DNA of 64,000 bases from positions 28,912 to 92,911 of the forward strand of contig NZ_MLFP01000019.1 in NCBI RefSeq assembly GCF_002095465.1, written 5' to 3'. The first letter of the stretch is position 1. Each line of letters starts with the position of its first letter. The notes under the pieces were generated by a model. That model worked only from the letters and a program-made list of their open reading frames with translations. It had not been told where the DNA came from and did no database searches. The DNA is from Pantoea rodasii. Lineage in GTDB: Bacteria > Pseudomonadota > Gammaproteobacteria > Enterobacterales > Enterobacteriaceae. This document shows positions 47,607 to 55,822 of the stretch, piece after piece. A program made the translations under genes and the position numbers.

Positions 47607-48176
47607 TTAGCTAGCCTGCTTCTGATCAGGTGCAGGGCTGGCTGTGTCGCTCATCTCACTCTCTTCAGATGCCCCTTTTTTGGCTTCAACATGCGCATTC
47701 ACAAGTTCTATCGCGCGAGCCTTCAGTTGAGGTGGCAAAAGCATAAATATATCTTCAAGGCTTGCTTCGTGCTCAGCAAGTTTAATGAGGCCGCGCGCGC
47801 CACCACTAATAATCATTCTTAACAAAGCCTCGGCTTCTGACTTATTCATCAACTCAAAAGCTGCCATCCAGGTAGAGCGTAAAAATTCATTAGGCTCATT
47901 GGCAGGCACATCTACCTTATGTGAATTGGTTTGTCTTTCCACTCCTGTTGCTAGCCACTCTACTGAAACACTCTCCACATTTGCTATTTTAATTGCCACA
48001 TTGAGTGAGGGGGCAGTACCTCGCGTTAGATAATTGTTTAATGTGGAGAATGACAAACCCCAGTCTTGCGCGGCCTCTCGCACGCTCCTTTCTCCAATCA
48101 GTGCTCTCAAACGGTGCGCTATGCTTTCTTTGCCATCTTCGACAAAAGAAAATTCGCTTTCTTTTCCTTCGACCAC
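47607..48176 (-). CDS. Prophage repressor (Mu c-like, HTH)
   Basis: About 189 residues. An N-terminal helix-turn-helix of XRE type (ERSVREAAQDWGLSFSTLNNYLTRG) is followed by IKIANVESVSVEWLATG and a C-terminal part with no LexA-like protease motif; the end is Ala/Ser/Lys-rich. It is read away from the early genes, as Mu repressor is. GTG at 48176 with AGAGG upstream is preferred; an in-frame ATG at 48239 has a poor site. It should silence the early promoter during lysogeny. Confidence 0.82.
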   Translation of the reverse strand: MVEGKESEFSFVEDGKESIAHRLRALIGERSVREAAQDWGLSFSTLNNYLTRGTAPSLNVAIKIANVESVSVEWLATGVERQTNSHKVDVPANEPNEFLRSTWMAAFELMNKSEAEALLRMIISGGARGLIKLAEHEASLEDIFMLLPPQLKARAIELVNAHVEAKKGASEESEMSDTASPAPDQKQAS

Positions 48177-48319
48177 TTTCTTTTCCTCTAATCTAATGAA
48201 TTTAGTGACATTTCCACATCTGGTAAGCCGATACCTCAAACAGACAAAAGAAAACGGAATATTTTTTTACTTGTGCTCATAGTGGATCAATACTTCTATG
48301 CGAAGAGAGGCCCTTTGGC

Positions 48320-48335
48320 TTATCCCTCGGGATAA
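48320..48335. promoter_or_regulatory. Palindromic operator before ner
   Basis: TTATCCC-TC-GGGATAA is a perfect 16-base inverted repeat 18 bases before the ner ATG, in the divergent repressor/early promoter region. It is a likely site for Ner or the repressor. A T5 tract follows, so a short terminator is the alternative. Confidence 0.5.
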
Positions 48336-48352
48336 CTTTTTAGGATAGTGGA

Positions 48353-48604
48353 ATGATGAATCAAAAAGAAGATCTGGTTGCGGATTGGCATCCTGAAGAC
48401 ATTAAAGCCAACTTACACAAGCGCGGTCTGTCGCTTGCGGAGCTTGGCCGCAGAAATGGTTATGCAGAGGGTGCCTTAAAGTCGGTTTTGCGCACCCCCT
48501 CTAAGCCTCAGCAGCGGATTGTTGCGGAAGCGCTGGGGATTTCGCCGGAAATCATCTGGCCCAGCCGTTATAAGACAGAGAGTTATGTGCGTAAGGTGTC
48601 CTGA
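48353..48604 (+). CDS. ner: Ner-like DNA-binding protein
   Basis: An 83-residue protein of the Ner/Nlp family: DWHPEDIKANLHKRG.SLAELGR..GYAEGALKSVL and the end ALGISPEIIWPSRY are family-specific. In Mu, Ner turns down early transcription and helps lytic development. It is followed directly by muA. Confidence 0.93.
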   Translation: MMNQKEDLVADWHPEDIKANLHKRGLSLAELGRRNGYAEGALKSVLRTPSKPQQRIVAEALGISPEIIWPSRYKTESYVRKVS

Positions 48605-48605
48605 T

Positions 48606-50678
48606 ATGTTTGTCACGGTGAATGAGTTGATGGGCCTGCCTGGCCTTCCCAGCACTGCTCAGGGGCTGAGACTCACACTGAACAAGTGTGCTGGAAGTTC
48701 CTCAGAGCTTGTACGCCGCCGTGAAGGCACAAAAGCCTTTGAGTATCACATTGATTGTCTCCCCGATGCTGTACGGGAAGCTGTGCAGGCTCGCATGGCG
48801 CGGCAGTTGATGGCTGAGTCTGCTGGTGCTGAATTGGCTACTGTGCGCGGTAATGTTGTGAAGGCTGATGCAGGTTCTCCTCAGACCAAAGAATTGCTGA
48901 CTCTTTATCGCAGTTGTCCTGCACTTCTGGCTAACAAGCTGCGTGAGCTGACAAGCGATCAGAAGAAAATTGCCGATGCACGCATGACCTTGGTTCGTGA
49001 GGTACTTCGACTGATGCAGGAGTCAAAAGATGGTGGTCTCAATATGAATCGTAAACAGGCGGTAACGCACATTTCGGTTGAGTCTAAGGCTGGTACGTTG
49101 CCTGAATTCGTACAAAAAGCGGCAGATGTGGCCAATGCGCGCAAGGGTTCAACACGCACGGGTGTGGGGGTCAGTAGTTTGCAGCACTGGTTTACTGATT
49201 ACGATCTGGCTAAAACGTCAGGCGAGAAGCTGGCCATTATGGCACCGGGTCAGGTGCGGCCTAAAAAGGTTGAGCAGTATTCGTGGATGGGCCACTTTCT
49301 GCAGTACTGGCGTAATCCCAATCAGCCAAGCGTGACAATGGCGTATGAAGCCTTTGCTGATGACTGGCGTGATGAGTATGCCGGTAATGCGCTGATGTTG
49401 GCCCAGCTGCCGCTGATTGACACAGTTCGCTATGCGCTTAATAAAATCCCCAAGGCGGAGCGCATGCGCGGTCGCGTGACGGGTTCAGCCTGGCAGTCGC
49501 TGATGCCGTTCGTGCGCCGTGACTGGTCTGTGATACCGGTTAACGGGGTCTGGATCGGGGATGGCCACGGCATGAAGCTTGAGGTGCTGCACCCTGATAC
49601 GGGTAAACCGTTCCGACCTGAAATCACGCTGATTATTGATGGCCGTTCACGCGTAATTATGGGGTGGAGTCTGGCAATGTCTGAAAGCCAGATTGCGGTT
49701 GGCGACGCGCTTCGCCATGCCATCTCTAATTACGGATTGCCACTGATTTATTATTCCGATAACGGCGGCGGTGAAACCAACCGTATATTTGACGCTGACA
49801 TAACCGGTATTTTTTCCCGACTGGGAATTGAGCACCCGACCGGGCGTCCGGGTAATCCACAGGGGCGCGGTATTATTGAACGTATAAACCGTGAGATCCC
49901 GATGCGGGTTGCTAAAGCATTTGGCTCTTATGTGGGTAAGTCAGGTGATAAAGAGACGCTGCGCAAATACCGCAAGCAGATAGGTTCAGCAGTCAATGCC
50001 ATTGAGAAAGGCAAGGAGCTTAACAGTACGCAGAGAGCCGCCATGCGCAAGATTCCATCATGGGAACAGTTAATAGCGGAGATTGAGAAGCAGATAGAGC
50101 GGTACAACCATCGCCCTCACGACGAGCTTCCGGTGCGTGAGAACGGCCAGCACTGGTCACCACTTGCTTACCGGTCACACGTAATTGAAGCGGAAAGGGA
50201 ACAAATCAGCTACCTCACAAGCAGTGAGCTGCATGAGATGTTCAGGCCTGAAGTCGAGCGTATTGCAATTCGTGGTGAGATCCAGCTGTTTAATAACCGC
50301 TATTTCAGCCAGGCGCTTGCCAGCGTCGAAGGTGAAAAGGTTAGAGTTTGTTTTGATATACACAATCCTGACAGCGTGATTGTGCAGCGTATGGATGGTT
50401 CCTGGATATGTGATGCGATCTGGAACGGTAACCGGGTTGCAGCATTCGGTCAGTCCTACATTGAACAGGCAAAAGCGAAAAGTATTAAACGCAGTGTGCA
50501 GAACCTTGAGGGCCAGATTCAGCGTAAGAAAGAACACCTGCTGCCGCCTGTTGAGCCTAGGCCAGATCTGGACTACAGCCTCTTTAGCGCACGCGTTATT
50601 AATAAAGAGCCTGAGAAAATTTATTTATTCGAATCCGAATATCAGCAGGATTTAAAGAAAGCCGGTAATCACCGCTAA
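48606..50678 (+). CDS. MuA-like DDE transposase
   Basis: A 690-residue transposase (Mu A is 663). N-terminal wHTH domains (FVTVNELMGLPGLPSTAQGL..) bind the phage ends. The RNase-H-like core holds the catalytic triad D319 (IGDGH), D385 (YSDNGGGE) and E425 (GIIERINRE). A Mu-transposase C-terminal barrel follows (RVCFDIHNPDSVIVQRMDG). The start at 48606 (MFVTVNEL) is one base past the ner stop. It carries out replicative transposition with MuB. Confidence 0.93.
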   Translation: MFVTVNELMGLPGLPSTAQGLRLTLNKCAGSSSELVRRREGTKAFEYHIDCLPDAVREAVQARMARQLMAESAGAELATVRGNVVKADAGSPQTKELLTLYRSCPALLANKLRELTSDQKKIADARMTLVREVLRLMQESKDGGLNMNRKQAVTHISVESKAGTLPEFVQKAADVANARKGSTRTGVGVSSLQHWFTDYDLAKTSGEKLAIMAPGQVRPKKVEQYSWMGHFLQYWRNPNQPSVTMAYEAFADDWRDEYAGNALMLAQLPLIDTVRYALNKIPKAERMRGRVTGSAWQSLMPFVRRDWSVIPVNGVWIGDGHGMKLEVLHPDTGKPFRPEITLIIDGRSRVIMGWSLAMSESQIAVGDALRHAISNYGLPLIYYSDNGGGETNRIFDADITGIFSRLGIEHPTGRPGNPQGRGIIERINREIPMRVAKAFGSYVGKSGDKETLRKYRKQIGSAVNAIEKGKELNSTQRAAMRKIPSWEQLIAEIEKQIERYNHRPHDELPVRENGQHWSPLAYRSHVIEAEREQISYLTSSELHEMFRPEVERIAIRGEIQLFNNRYFSQALASVEGEKVRVCFDIHNPDSVIVQRMDGSWICDAIWNGNRVAAFGQSYIEQAKAKSIKRSVQNLEGQIQRKKEHLLPPVEPRPDLDYSLFSARVINKEPEKIYLFESEYQQDLKKAGNHR

Positions 50679-50688
50679 GGTTATTTAA

Positions 50689-51596
50689 ATGGATATCAGA
50701 AATAAATTAATCCAGATGCTGGAGGGGTCAGGCTACACCCAAAAAAAGTGGCCACCAAAACAGGCCTGAGCACAGCGGTTATTTCGCAATATCTAAAAGG
50801 TAATTACAACGGAAATATCGGTAATGTTGAAGCGGCGCTGACCGATTTTTTCCGCCGCGAAGAGGATCGGGCTAAGCACAGCGTGGTGAAAGAGCGATTT
50901 GTTCCCACGCAGCTGGCGACGCTGGCGCTGGCACTCATCAGCAATACTCATGCGGATGGTGATATCGGTGTGATATACGGCCCGGCAGGCATGGGTAAGA
51001 GCATGATATTACGTGAGTACGTCGCGCAGAATAAAGGCGTAATTCTGATTGAGGCCGATCCGGGATACACCGCTAAGGTGCTGCTGCAAGAACTGGCCGC
51101 CCGGCTAGGGGTTAAAAAGACAGGGAATATTCATGAGCTGAGCGAGGAATGTATCCAGGCCCTGACCGGTACGGGCTGGGTAGTGCTGGTTGATGAGGCT
51201 GAGCTGCTGCCCTACCGCGCATTAGAGGTTCTGCGTCGCATTCATGACCGTTCTGGAGTATCAATCGTTCTGGCGGGCATGCCACGCCTGCTCATTAACC
51301 TCAAGGGTTCCAGAGGTGAATATGCTCAGCTTTACAGCCGCGTGGGCATGGCAATGGACCTTGCGACTTATAAAGACGATCAGTCGCACAGCGATTTTAA
51401 AATGATTTTAATCAGCCTGCTGCCCGATTGTGAAAGCGTGCCTGAAGAAATAACTGCGGCCTTTCTGAAGCACTCAAAGGGGAACTATCGACGGATGTTT
51501 AAGCTGGCACGAGGCGTGGTGCGCTCAAGTGGAATAAATAATCAGGGCATCAGTGTGGGATTGATCGAGCGTTATGCCGGAATGTTGATCCATTAA
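50689..51596 (+). pseudogene. MuB-like target-DNA activator ATPase, frame broken once
   Basis: A 302-residue AAA+ ATPase after repair. The start ATG at 50689 gives MDIRNKLIQMLEGSGYTQKK, an HTH N-terminus. One more A in the A7 run at 50741-50747 joins it to VATKTGLSTAVISQYLKGNYNGN. Next come Walker A YGPAGMGKS, Walker B WVVLVDEAELL and the C-terminal domain (KHSKGNYRRMFKLARG). MuB chooses target DNA and activates MuA. The break is in a single-base run and is probably an artefact, because a phage without MuB would transpose poorly. Confidence 0.88.
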
Positions 51597-51626
51597 TTAT
51601 TAAGTTAACCAATAAGGTGAGCATGT

Positions 51627-51860
51627 ATGAGAGATTCAGCAGAGGTTGCCTGCAAGCGTTCACGCGCAAAAGTGCAGATTAATACTCACGGTGGCCGGGT
51701 CACAGGATATGCGCGTAATCGTACTGTGCCCGTTGTGTATGCCATAGCGCCGCGTGGAGGCGACATATGGCCAGTGCGCGAGGTAATAGAAGTTATGGGC
51801 GGAGTGCGTCAGCAGTTGCGCACCTCGGTTATTGAAGGCTGCACGGTAATCTGGAGTTAA
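51627..51860 (+). CDS. Small phage early protein, family unknown
   Basis: A 77-residue basic protein (VACKRSRAKVQINTHGGRV.. GGDIWPVREVIEVMGGVR). I do not recognise a domain. It starts 30 bases after muB with AAGGTGAG upstream, and is followed two bases later by the next gene. Confidence 0.65.
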   Translation: MRDSAEVACKRSRAKVQINTHGGRVTGYARNRTVPVVYAIAPRGGDIWPVREVIEVMGGVRQQLRTSVIEGCTVIWS

Positions 51861-51862
51861 TT

Positions 51863-52093
51863 ATGGCGGCAAAACTTGAAGTGATTATCACCGAGCATAG
51901 CGCGCGTATGGAATTTGACATCAAAGGCTCGGGAGACCGCACGCCTCGCGAGGAGGCGCACCTGGTGGCATTGGTTGCTGCAATCAGAGCTATTGTCAGC
52001 GACTTTGACAGCCGTGCTGCAAAGTGTAGTTGTCCGGACTGCAGGGCAAGCCGGGAGCGGGAGGCGGTACATGAGTATCCGAATCTGCATTGA
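51863..52093 (+). CDS. Small phage early protein with Cys pair
   Basis: A 76-residue protein. A beta-rich start (LEVIITEHSARMEFDIKG) is followed by a helix (EAHLVALVAAIRAIVSDFD) and CSCPDC, a possible metal site. No family is recognised. It overlaps the following gene by 23 bases. Confidence 0.65.
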   Translation: MAAKLEVIITEHSARMEFDIKGSGDRTPREEAHLVALVAAIRAIVSDFDSRAAKCSCPDCRASREREAVHEYPNLH

Positions 52094-52286
52094 CGTTGAA
52101 TTAAATGAACTGGGATTAGTGATTAGCCCTGAAATTAAAGTCTGTCCTGATAATCACACCGTGTCTGAAATGAATATTGCCACCAGTACCGTGAATTATG
52201 CGGTGAATCTGGCTGCGCAGTTTGAACAGTTGTTTATGAAAGCGAAATTAATTAACGGAGAAAGTCATTATGTCAGAAGAAATTAA
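52071..52286 (+). CDS. Small phage early protein, family unknown
   Basis: A 71-residue protein (start ATG 52071 with GGGAG nearby), with two beta strands (IRICIDVELNELGLVISPEI) and a helix with hydrophobic spacing (VNYAVNLAAQFEQLF). It resembles small uncharacterised Mu-phage early products. It overlaps the DUF3164 gene. Confidence 0.6.
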   Translation: MSIRICIDVELNELGLVISPEIKVCPDNHTVSEMNIATSTVNYAVNLAAQFEQLFMKAKLINGESHYVRRN

Positions 52287-52908
52287 GCAATTTACCAAAG
52301 CTGCTGCCCCTGCGGGTTACTGGATTGATGCCAAAGGCGTGCTGACGCCTGAGCACCTGATTAAGCCAGTGGACAAAGTGCGCGATCAGCTGGTTGGCGA
52401 AATCGTGGAGCGGGCGCAGGCGGTGAATGCAGCGCTCAGTGAGTTTAAGCTGAGCGGGTTTGCGGATATCGCGGCCTTTGTTGACCTTTCATCTAATGAA
52501 TATGGCGTGAGTGTGGGCGGTAAAAAAGGCAATGTGACGCTTTATTCGCACGATGGGCAATACAAGATCCAGCGTGCTATGCAGGACCGCATCGCGTTTG
52601 ATGAGCGACTGCAGGCGGCCAAGGCGCTGATTGACGAGTGTCTGGCGGACTGGACCGAGGGGGCTCGCCCGGAGATCCACACCATTATCAGTCGCGCGTT
52701 CTCCACCGATAAAGAGGGAGATATCAATACGGGCGCGGTGCTGGGTCTGCGTCGTTACGATATTGACGATCCCCGCTGGCGTAAGGCGATGGAAGCCATC
52801 GGGGAAGCGGTTCAGGTGGTGGGCAGTCGTTCTTACATCCGCGTATACGAGCGTGTTGTGGATTCAGACCAGTATGCGCCGGTGGCGCTTGATATTGCCG
52901 GGGTGTGA
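52270..52908 (+). CDS. DUF3164 family phage protein
   Basis: A 212-residue protein with the DUF3164 pattern: GYWIDAKGVLTPEHLIKPVDK, VDLSSNEYGVSVGGKKGNVTL, YKIQRAMQDRIAFDE, HTIISRAFSTDKEGDINT. This family is a standard early-region member of Mu-like phages and is not functionally defined. It overlaps the preceding gene. Confidence 0.88.
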   Translation: MSEEIKQFTKAAAPAGYWIDAKGVLTPEHLIKPVDKVRDQLVGEIVERAQAVNAALSEFKLSGFADIAAFVDLSSNEYGVSVGGKKGNVTLYSHDGQYKIQRAMQDRIAFDERLQAAKALIDECLADWTEGARPEIHTIISRAFSTDKEGDINTGAVLGLRRYDIDDPRWRKAMEAIGEAVQVVGSRSYIRVYERVVDSDQYAPVALDIAGV

Positions 52909-52909
52909 C

Positions 52910-53140
52910 ATGTGGGATCCAGCTAAAGCTAATCATATGAATCAGTTTGCCCGTTATGCCATCGGTGCCAGCCGTCTTGAACGTGAGGGGTTGTTTAAGC
53001 AGGCGGCAGAACTCTGGGAAAAGGCCTATGCGTCACCGTGCGGGGCTGATAATCGTCACTGGGCGGAAGCGCGTTATGACCGCTGCGCGTATGTCAGCGG
53101 CCTGCGGAGGACTGATATCAGTGAACGCAAAGCAGTTTAA
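52910..53140 (+). CDS. ANR-family small regulator
   Basis: A 76-residue protein. The ANR (AraC negative regulator) pattern is seen in FARYAIGASRLEREGLFKQAAELWEKA, and then NRHWAEARYDRC. ANR proteins such as Aar in E. coli bind AraC-type virulence activators. In a phage it might target a host AraC protein. Its start lies one base past the DUF3164 stop. Confidence 0.7.
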   Translation: MWDPAKANHMNQFARYAIGASRLEREGLFKQAAELWEKAYASPCGADNRHWAEARYDRCAYVSGLRRTDISERKAV

Positions 53141-53324
53141 CCAGCGTTATCCGGTGGGGAGCCATTTTATCTATCAGTCCTGCTCTGCCCTGCGGGGTGG
53201 TGTTCCGGTGCGTACGTTGGATGTTGCGCGTGACCTGATGAGTTCGACGGTCGTGGAAATTAATGTTCAGCCTTATTACGCGAACGTCACTTCATTAACA
53301 CCTGCTGGGATAAAAGCCGACTGA
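53121..53324 (+). CDS. Small phage early protein, family unknown
   Basis: A 67-residue product with a GTG start at 53121 (GGAGG 10-14 bases upstream) overlapping the ANR gene. The sequence (FNQRYPVGSHFIYQSCSALRGG, VPVRTLDVARDL) suggests a small beta/alpha protein; nothing more can be said. Confidence 0.6.
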   Translation: MNAKQFNQRYPVGSHFIYQSCSALRGGVPVRTLDVARDLMSSTVVEINVQPYYANVTSLTPAGIKAD

Positions 53325-53402
53325 TTTAAACCGACATTAATCATCATTTAAATATGGCGTGAACCGTCAGGGGGCTGCTCACGCCTTAATTAAGGAAAAG
53401 GT

Positions 53403-53660
53403 ATGAAAATTAATAACTTTGAGTTCGCTGAGTTTATACAGGATTTAACGTCATGGCATGAGCGAAACGTTGCTGACCTTCAGCTTATTGTGGATAAGCC
53501 CGAGGCATCTATATCGCTGGGTAATGGAATGCCTTCCATTGAGGCTGGCAGCGAAAAAGCCAGAGGTGTGCGCATTGGCATCATTCTGGCGTTAAGCGTA
53601 CTGGGAAAATTACCATTTTCATTCGCCGAAGAAGATGATGGTGATAGCTGTGATCACTAA
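53403..53660 (+). CDS. Small phage early protein, family unknown
   Basis: An 85-residue acidic protein starting at 53403 with AAGGAAAAG upstream. Features: FAEFIQDLTSWHERNVADLQL helix, a Gly-rich middle, IGIILALSVLGKLPF and an acidic end (EEDDGD). Not recognised. It overlaps the next gene. Confidence 0.6.
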   Translation: MKINNFEFAEFIQDLTSWHERNVADLQLIVDKPEASISLGNGMPSIEAGSEKARGVRIGIILALSVLGKLPFSFAEEDDGDSCDH

Positions 53661-54111
53661 ACAGCAGTGGTCGGGCATTGAAAGCACCATCAAATCAGGT
53701 GCGCGCGTTGCCTTTGAATATCAGGGTAACAAGGTCGAGGTTGCCAAAATCCAGACTGATGAAACACACCTCGCTTATATCGTGGTCAACAACGGGGAGC
53801 CTCTGGTTGGCTTTTACAAAGAGGGTCATGAGAGATATCAGCCACTCTCGGCGATATTCCTGCGTAAAAAACAGGTGAATACGACGGCAAAAATTGCCCG
53901 GAGCATTGCGAAAGAACGAGGCGGTAAAGCGTGGCTCAGGCGCAGGGAAAATCGTCATTACCTCGAAAAAGATCACGAAGTAACGGAGACCTTTTTTCCC
54001 TCAGCCAGAACGGTGGTGAATCAATTCCGCAAAATCGAGGGGCTGACCCTGTCGGTGCCGCTGGAAATATTCCCGGAGGGTGGCGATGTACCTGTGCGTG
54101 ACGAGCTGTGA
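53635..54111 (+). CDS. Phage early protein, family unknown (158 residues)
   Basis: The start is uncertain: ATG 53635, ATG 53638 or GTG 53650 (which gives MITKQQWSGIE). The N-terminal part is beta-rich (VAFEYQGNKVEVAKIQ..) and the C-terminal part is basic (RSIAKERGGKAWLRRREN) with FFPSARTVVNQFRKIEGL. Such two-part proteins are common in phages of enterobacteria but have no fixed function. Confidence 0.65.
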   Translation: MMVIAVITKQQWSGIESTIKSGARVAFEYQGNKVEVAKIQTDETHLAYIVVNNGEPLVGFYKEGHERYQPLSAIFLRKKQVNTTAKIARSIAKERGGKAWLRRRENRHYLEKDHEVTETFFPSARTVVNQFRKIEGLTLSVPLEIFPEGGDVPVRDEL

Positions 54112-54304
54112 GCACTACGATGCCGGTGCACGGAGGATTTATCATCTTAACGATGGCAGTACGGTCGAAGAACGTCGCGATCTGCCTGTTGTATCTCGAT
54201 GGCTGTGCTGGGATAGCCATAATTACCGTGTTTATAAGAAATCCCTGCAGGCTGCAATGAAACAGGCTGCAGAACGCCATAAAAAGAGGAGTAATTTTCA
54301 ATGA
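54086..54304 (+). CDS. Small phage early protein, family unknown
   Basis: A 72-residue product (ATG 54086; CGGAGGG 6 bases upstream) with three Cys (CVTSCEHYD, CWDSHNYRVYKK). It overlaps the preceding gene and, by four bases (ATGA), the next one, so translation is coupled. Confidence 0.65.
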   Translation: MYLCVTSCEHYDAGARRIYHLNDGSTVEERRDLPVVSRWLCWDSHNYRVYKKSLQAAMKQAAERHKKRSNFQ

Positions 54305-54629
54305 AAAACCTATCTTACGTCGACATTACTGAGCGTGAATTAATTGAAATTGATTTGCTGTTAAGTGGTTATCCATCAGAGCGGGTAGTCTCGCTGACAA
54401 AACATCTGAACGATACAGGGGGGCGATTAACCGCAAGGTGTTAGCTGATGACCATCGGCTTGAAATGGCTCAGTCTCCTGGAGCTGGATGGCTGACCCGT
54501 CGCCTGCGCACACTGGCTGACGGGAACAATCAGGAGGTTGCGATTGCGTCGCTGGAGCAGCTGGATATATTGTCACTGAGTGGGTGTCTGTCAGATGCCT
54601 TACTGAATGCCAATCTTGTCGCGGATTAA
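54301..54629 (+). pseudogene. Small phage early protein, frame broken once
   Basis: A 109-residue product after repair, of unknown family. The first part (LSYVDITERELIEIDLLLSG) is followed by a break at G6 (54418-54423). One more G gives NDTGGAINRKVLADDHRL and continues to the stop at 54629. Without repair the gene ends after 46 residues. As with the others, a sequencing error is likely. Confidence 0.6.
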
Positions 54630-55010
54630 TTTCGTTAGCCATTGTTTGCTGACGTCCTTAACAAGATCAAACGGGGCGTCAGCAAGTTCACGTTTAATGC
54701 GTTCCATTACCGCGTTTCGATTAAGTGCCATCGCGAAATCATGCCCATCCTGAGTCAGTCTGATAGGAACCTTCCGCCATTCAATATTCATCCCACGGTA
54801 GACAAATCCAATGCTGCAGGGATCCCGCGTCAGTAACCTCCAGTTGCTGATAAGTCCGTTTTCCACGAGCAGTAGCGTATGAAAAATGAGCCGTTGCTCG
54901 TCTTCACCTGTGGCGGTCGCAAAGCCCAGGTCTCCTAAGGTGATGAATGAATCCTTTGAGTCGAGAAAAATGGTCAGGATCCTTTTCAGTTCTTCGAAAT
55001 CGATTCGCAC
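54600..55010 (-). CDS. DUF2513-like protein, leftward
   Basis: About 136 residues, opposite to its neighbours. GTG at 55010 with GGGGAG upstream is preferred to an ATG at 55046 that has no site and reads through a G9 run. The pattern IDFEELKRILTIFLDS, HTLLLVENGLIS and RLTQDGHDFAMAL..N matches DUF2513, a winged-helix family seen in phages and islands. It overlaps the end of the rightward gene by 30 bases. It could be an accessory (cargo) gene. Confidence 0.7.
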   Translation of the reverse strand: MRIDFEELKRILTIFLDSKDSFITLGDLGFATATGEDEQRLIFHTLLLVENGLISNWRLLTRDPCSIGFVYRGMNIEWRKVPIRLTQDGHDFAMALNRNAVMERIKRELADAPFDLVKDVSKQWLTKLIRDKIGIQ

Positions 55011-55143
55011 AATCTCCCCCCCCCAACTCCAAACCAGCGCTGTCATTTTGTTTAAAATTCGCTAGTACTAAAGAAAGCACAGATTTGCATTTCCCGGGCA
55101 ATAATGTCGATATTTATTTCTCAAATTCCTTTTCGTAGATTCA

Positions 55144-55275
55144 ATGCTCTCGATCAATAAAAAAGCCCATGTTTTCTGCCGTCGTTTGATAATCGTTGTG
55201 GTTTTTCAGGCCATCATCAGGTTCTGTCGCGTGACAGGCAGTCTCGCGAAAACATTTAAGGGAGGTGACACCTGA
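55144..55275 (+). CDS. Small basic peptide with one hydrophobic segment
   Basis: A 43-residue frame (MLSINKKAHVFCRRLIIVVVF.., ending GGDT). It ends with TGA that overlaps the CTG presumed to start the next product. The Shine-Dalgarno of the following gene is inside this frame (GGAGG). It may serve as a leader for coupled translation. Evidence that it is a gene on its own is modest. Confidence 0.45.
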   Translation: MLSINKKAHVFCRRLIIVVVFQAIIRFCRVTGSLAKTFKGGDT

Positions 55276-55364
55276 AATATTTGCTGATTGTGTGGGCTTT
55301 CACGATGGCCCTGTTGTGGATTACGTGGAAATTTCGTGAGTATATCCGCCGTCATCGTCGCTGA
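55272..55364 (+). CDS. Small membrane protein with a CTG start (copy 1)
   Basis: About 30 residues: a hydrophobic helix (KYLLIVWAFTMALLWITW) and a basic tail (REYIRRHRR). There is no ATG, GTG or TTG at the right distance from the GGAGG; CTG at 55272 is 6 bases after it and overlaps the previous TGA (CTGA, like ATGA). The homologous copy 2 has ATT at the same codon position. It is probably translated by coupled re-initiation. Confidence 0.5.
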   Translation: MKYLLIVWAFTMALLWITWKFREYIRRHRR

Positions 55365-55419
55365 TATGGAATGCAATAACGTACTCAGGTGTCGTCAGGA
55401 TTAGAGGGCGTCATCTTTG

Positions 55420-55581
55420 ATGAGAAATATTCTTAAGGACATGCTAATTATTCTGCTATTCGTGATTATTACGTTAACACTCGGCTGGAATTTTCTGGGG
55501 CATTATGTCCCGGAGTCTGATTTGACAATCCTCTCCGGCTGTGATCCAATGCCCTTCTGCATCATTGGTAATCACAATTAA
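55420..55581 (+). CDS. Small membrane protein (copy 1)
   Basis: A 53-residue product with one membrane segment (KDMLIILLFVIITLTLGW). It matches the second half of the copy-2 protein (IKDMLIILAFVVFTLSIGW). No family is recognised. Its 3' half overlaps a promoter-like sequence. Confidence 0.5.
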   Translation: MRNILKDMLIILLFVIITLTLGWNFLGHYVPESDLTILSGCDPMPFCIIGNHN

Positions 55582-55616
55582 ATCAGCCCTGAAAAGCCCC
55601 TCATTGAGGGGCTTTT
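55522..55616 (+). ncRNA. Candidate small RNA: promoter and terminator (copy 1)
   Basis: TTGACA (55522-55527), 17 bases, TCCAAT (55545-55550), then a GC-rich stem with loop (AAAAGCCCCTCA / GAGGGGCTTTT) at 55592-55616. Transcription from here would make an RNA of about 60 bases. The same arrangement is kept in copy 2. It could instead be only the terminator of the early operon. Confidence 0.35.
55592..55616 (+). terminator. Terminator (copy 1)
   Basis: The stem AAAAGCCCCTCA / GAGGGGCTTTT with a two-base loop ends in a T run. It is nearly identical to the one at 56724-56748. Confidence 0.85.
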
Positions 55617-55636
55617 CTCGTTTACGGTGGTAAATT

Positions 55637-55810
55637 ATGAACCGAATCAATTGTTTCGGGTTTTTATCTACACTCCTTCAGTATGTGTTGGGAGGGTTAA
55701 CTGCGACCCTGTTGCTTAAGCACGGGGAGTGCAGGCTGGGCTGGCTGTTGATCGTCCTTATGCTTGTTGACCTCACCTTCAAACTGGTCAAATTTTTCAG
55801 ATCTAAATAA
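55637..55810 (+). CDS. Small membrane protein next to gemA (copy 1)
   Basis: A 57-residue product with two hydrophobic segments (LLQYVLGGLTATLLL and LGWLLIVLMLVDLTF) and a basic end (KFFRSK). It is homologous to 56768-56944. It resembles small holin-like or envelope proteins but has no assigned function. The gemA start is 12 bases downstream. Confidence 0.6.
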   Translation: MNRINCFGFLSTLLQYVLGGLTATLLLKHGECRLGWLLIVLMLVDLTFKLVKFFRSK

Positions 55811-55822
55811 TGGGTAGTCGCC

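Noticed and set aside
55010..55046. ATG at 55046 as start of the DUF2513-like gene
   Set aside because: It lacks a ribosome site and reads through a G9 run; the GTG at 55010 has GGGGAG upstream and gives the family N-terminus.
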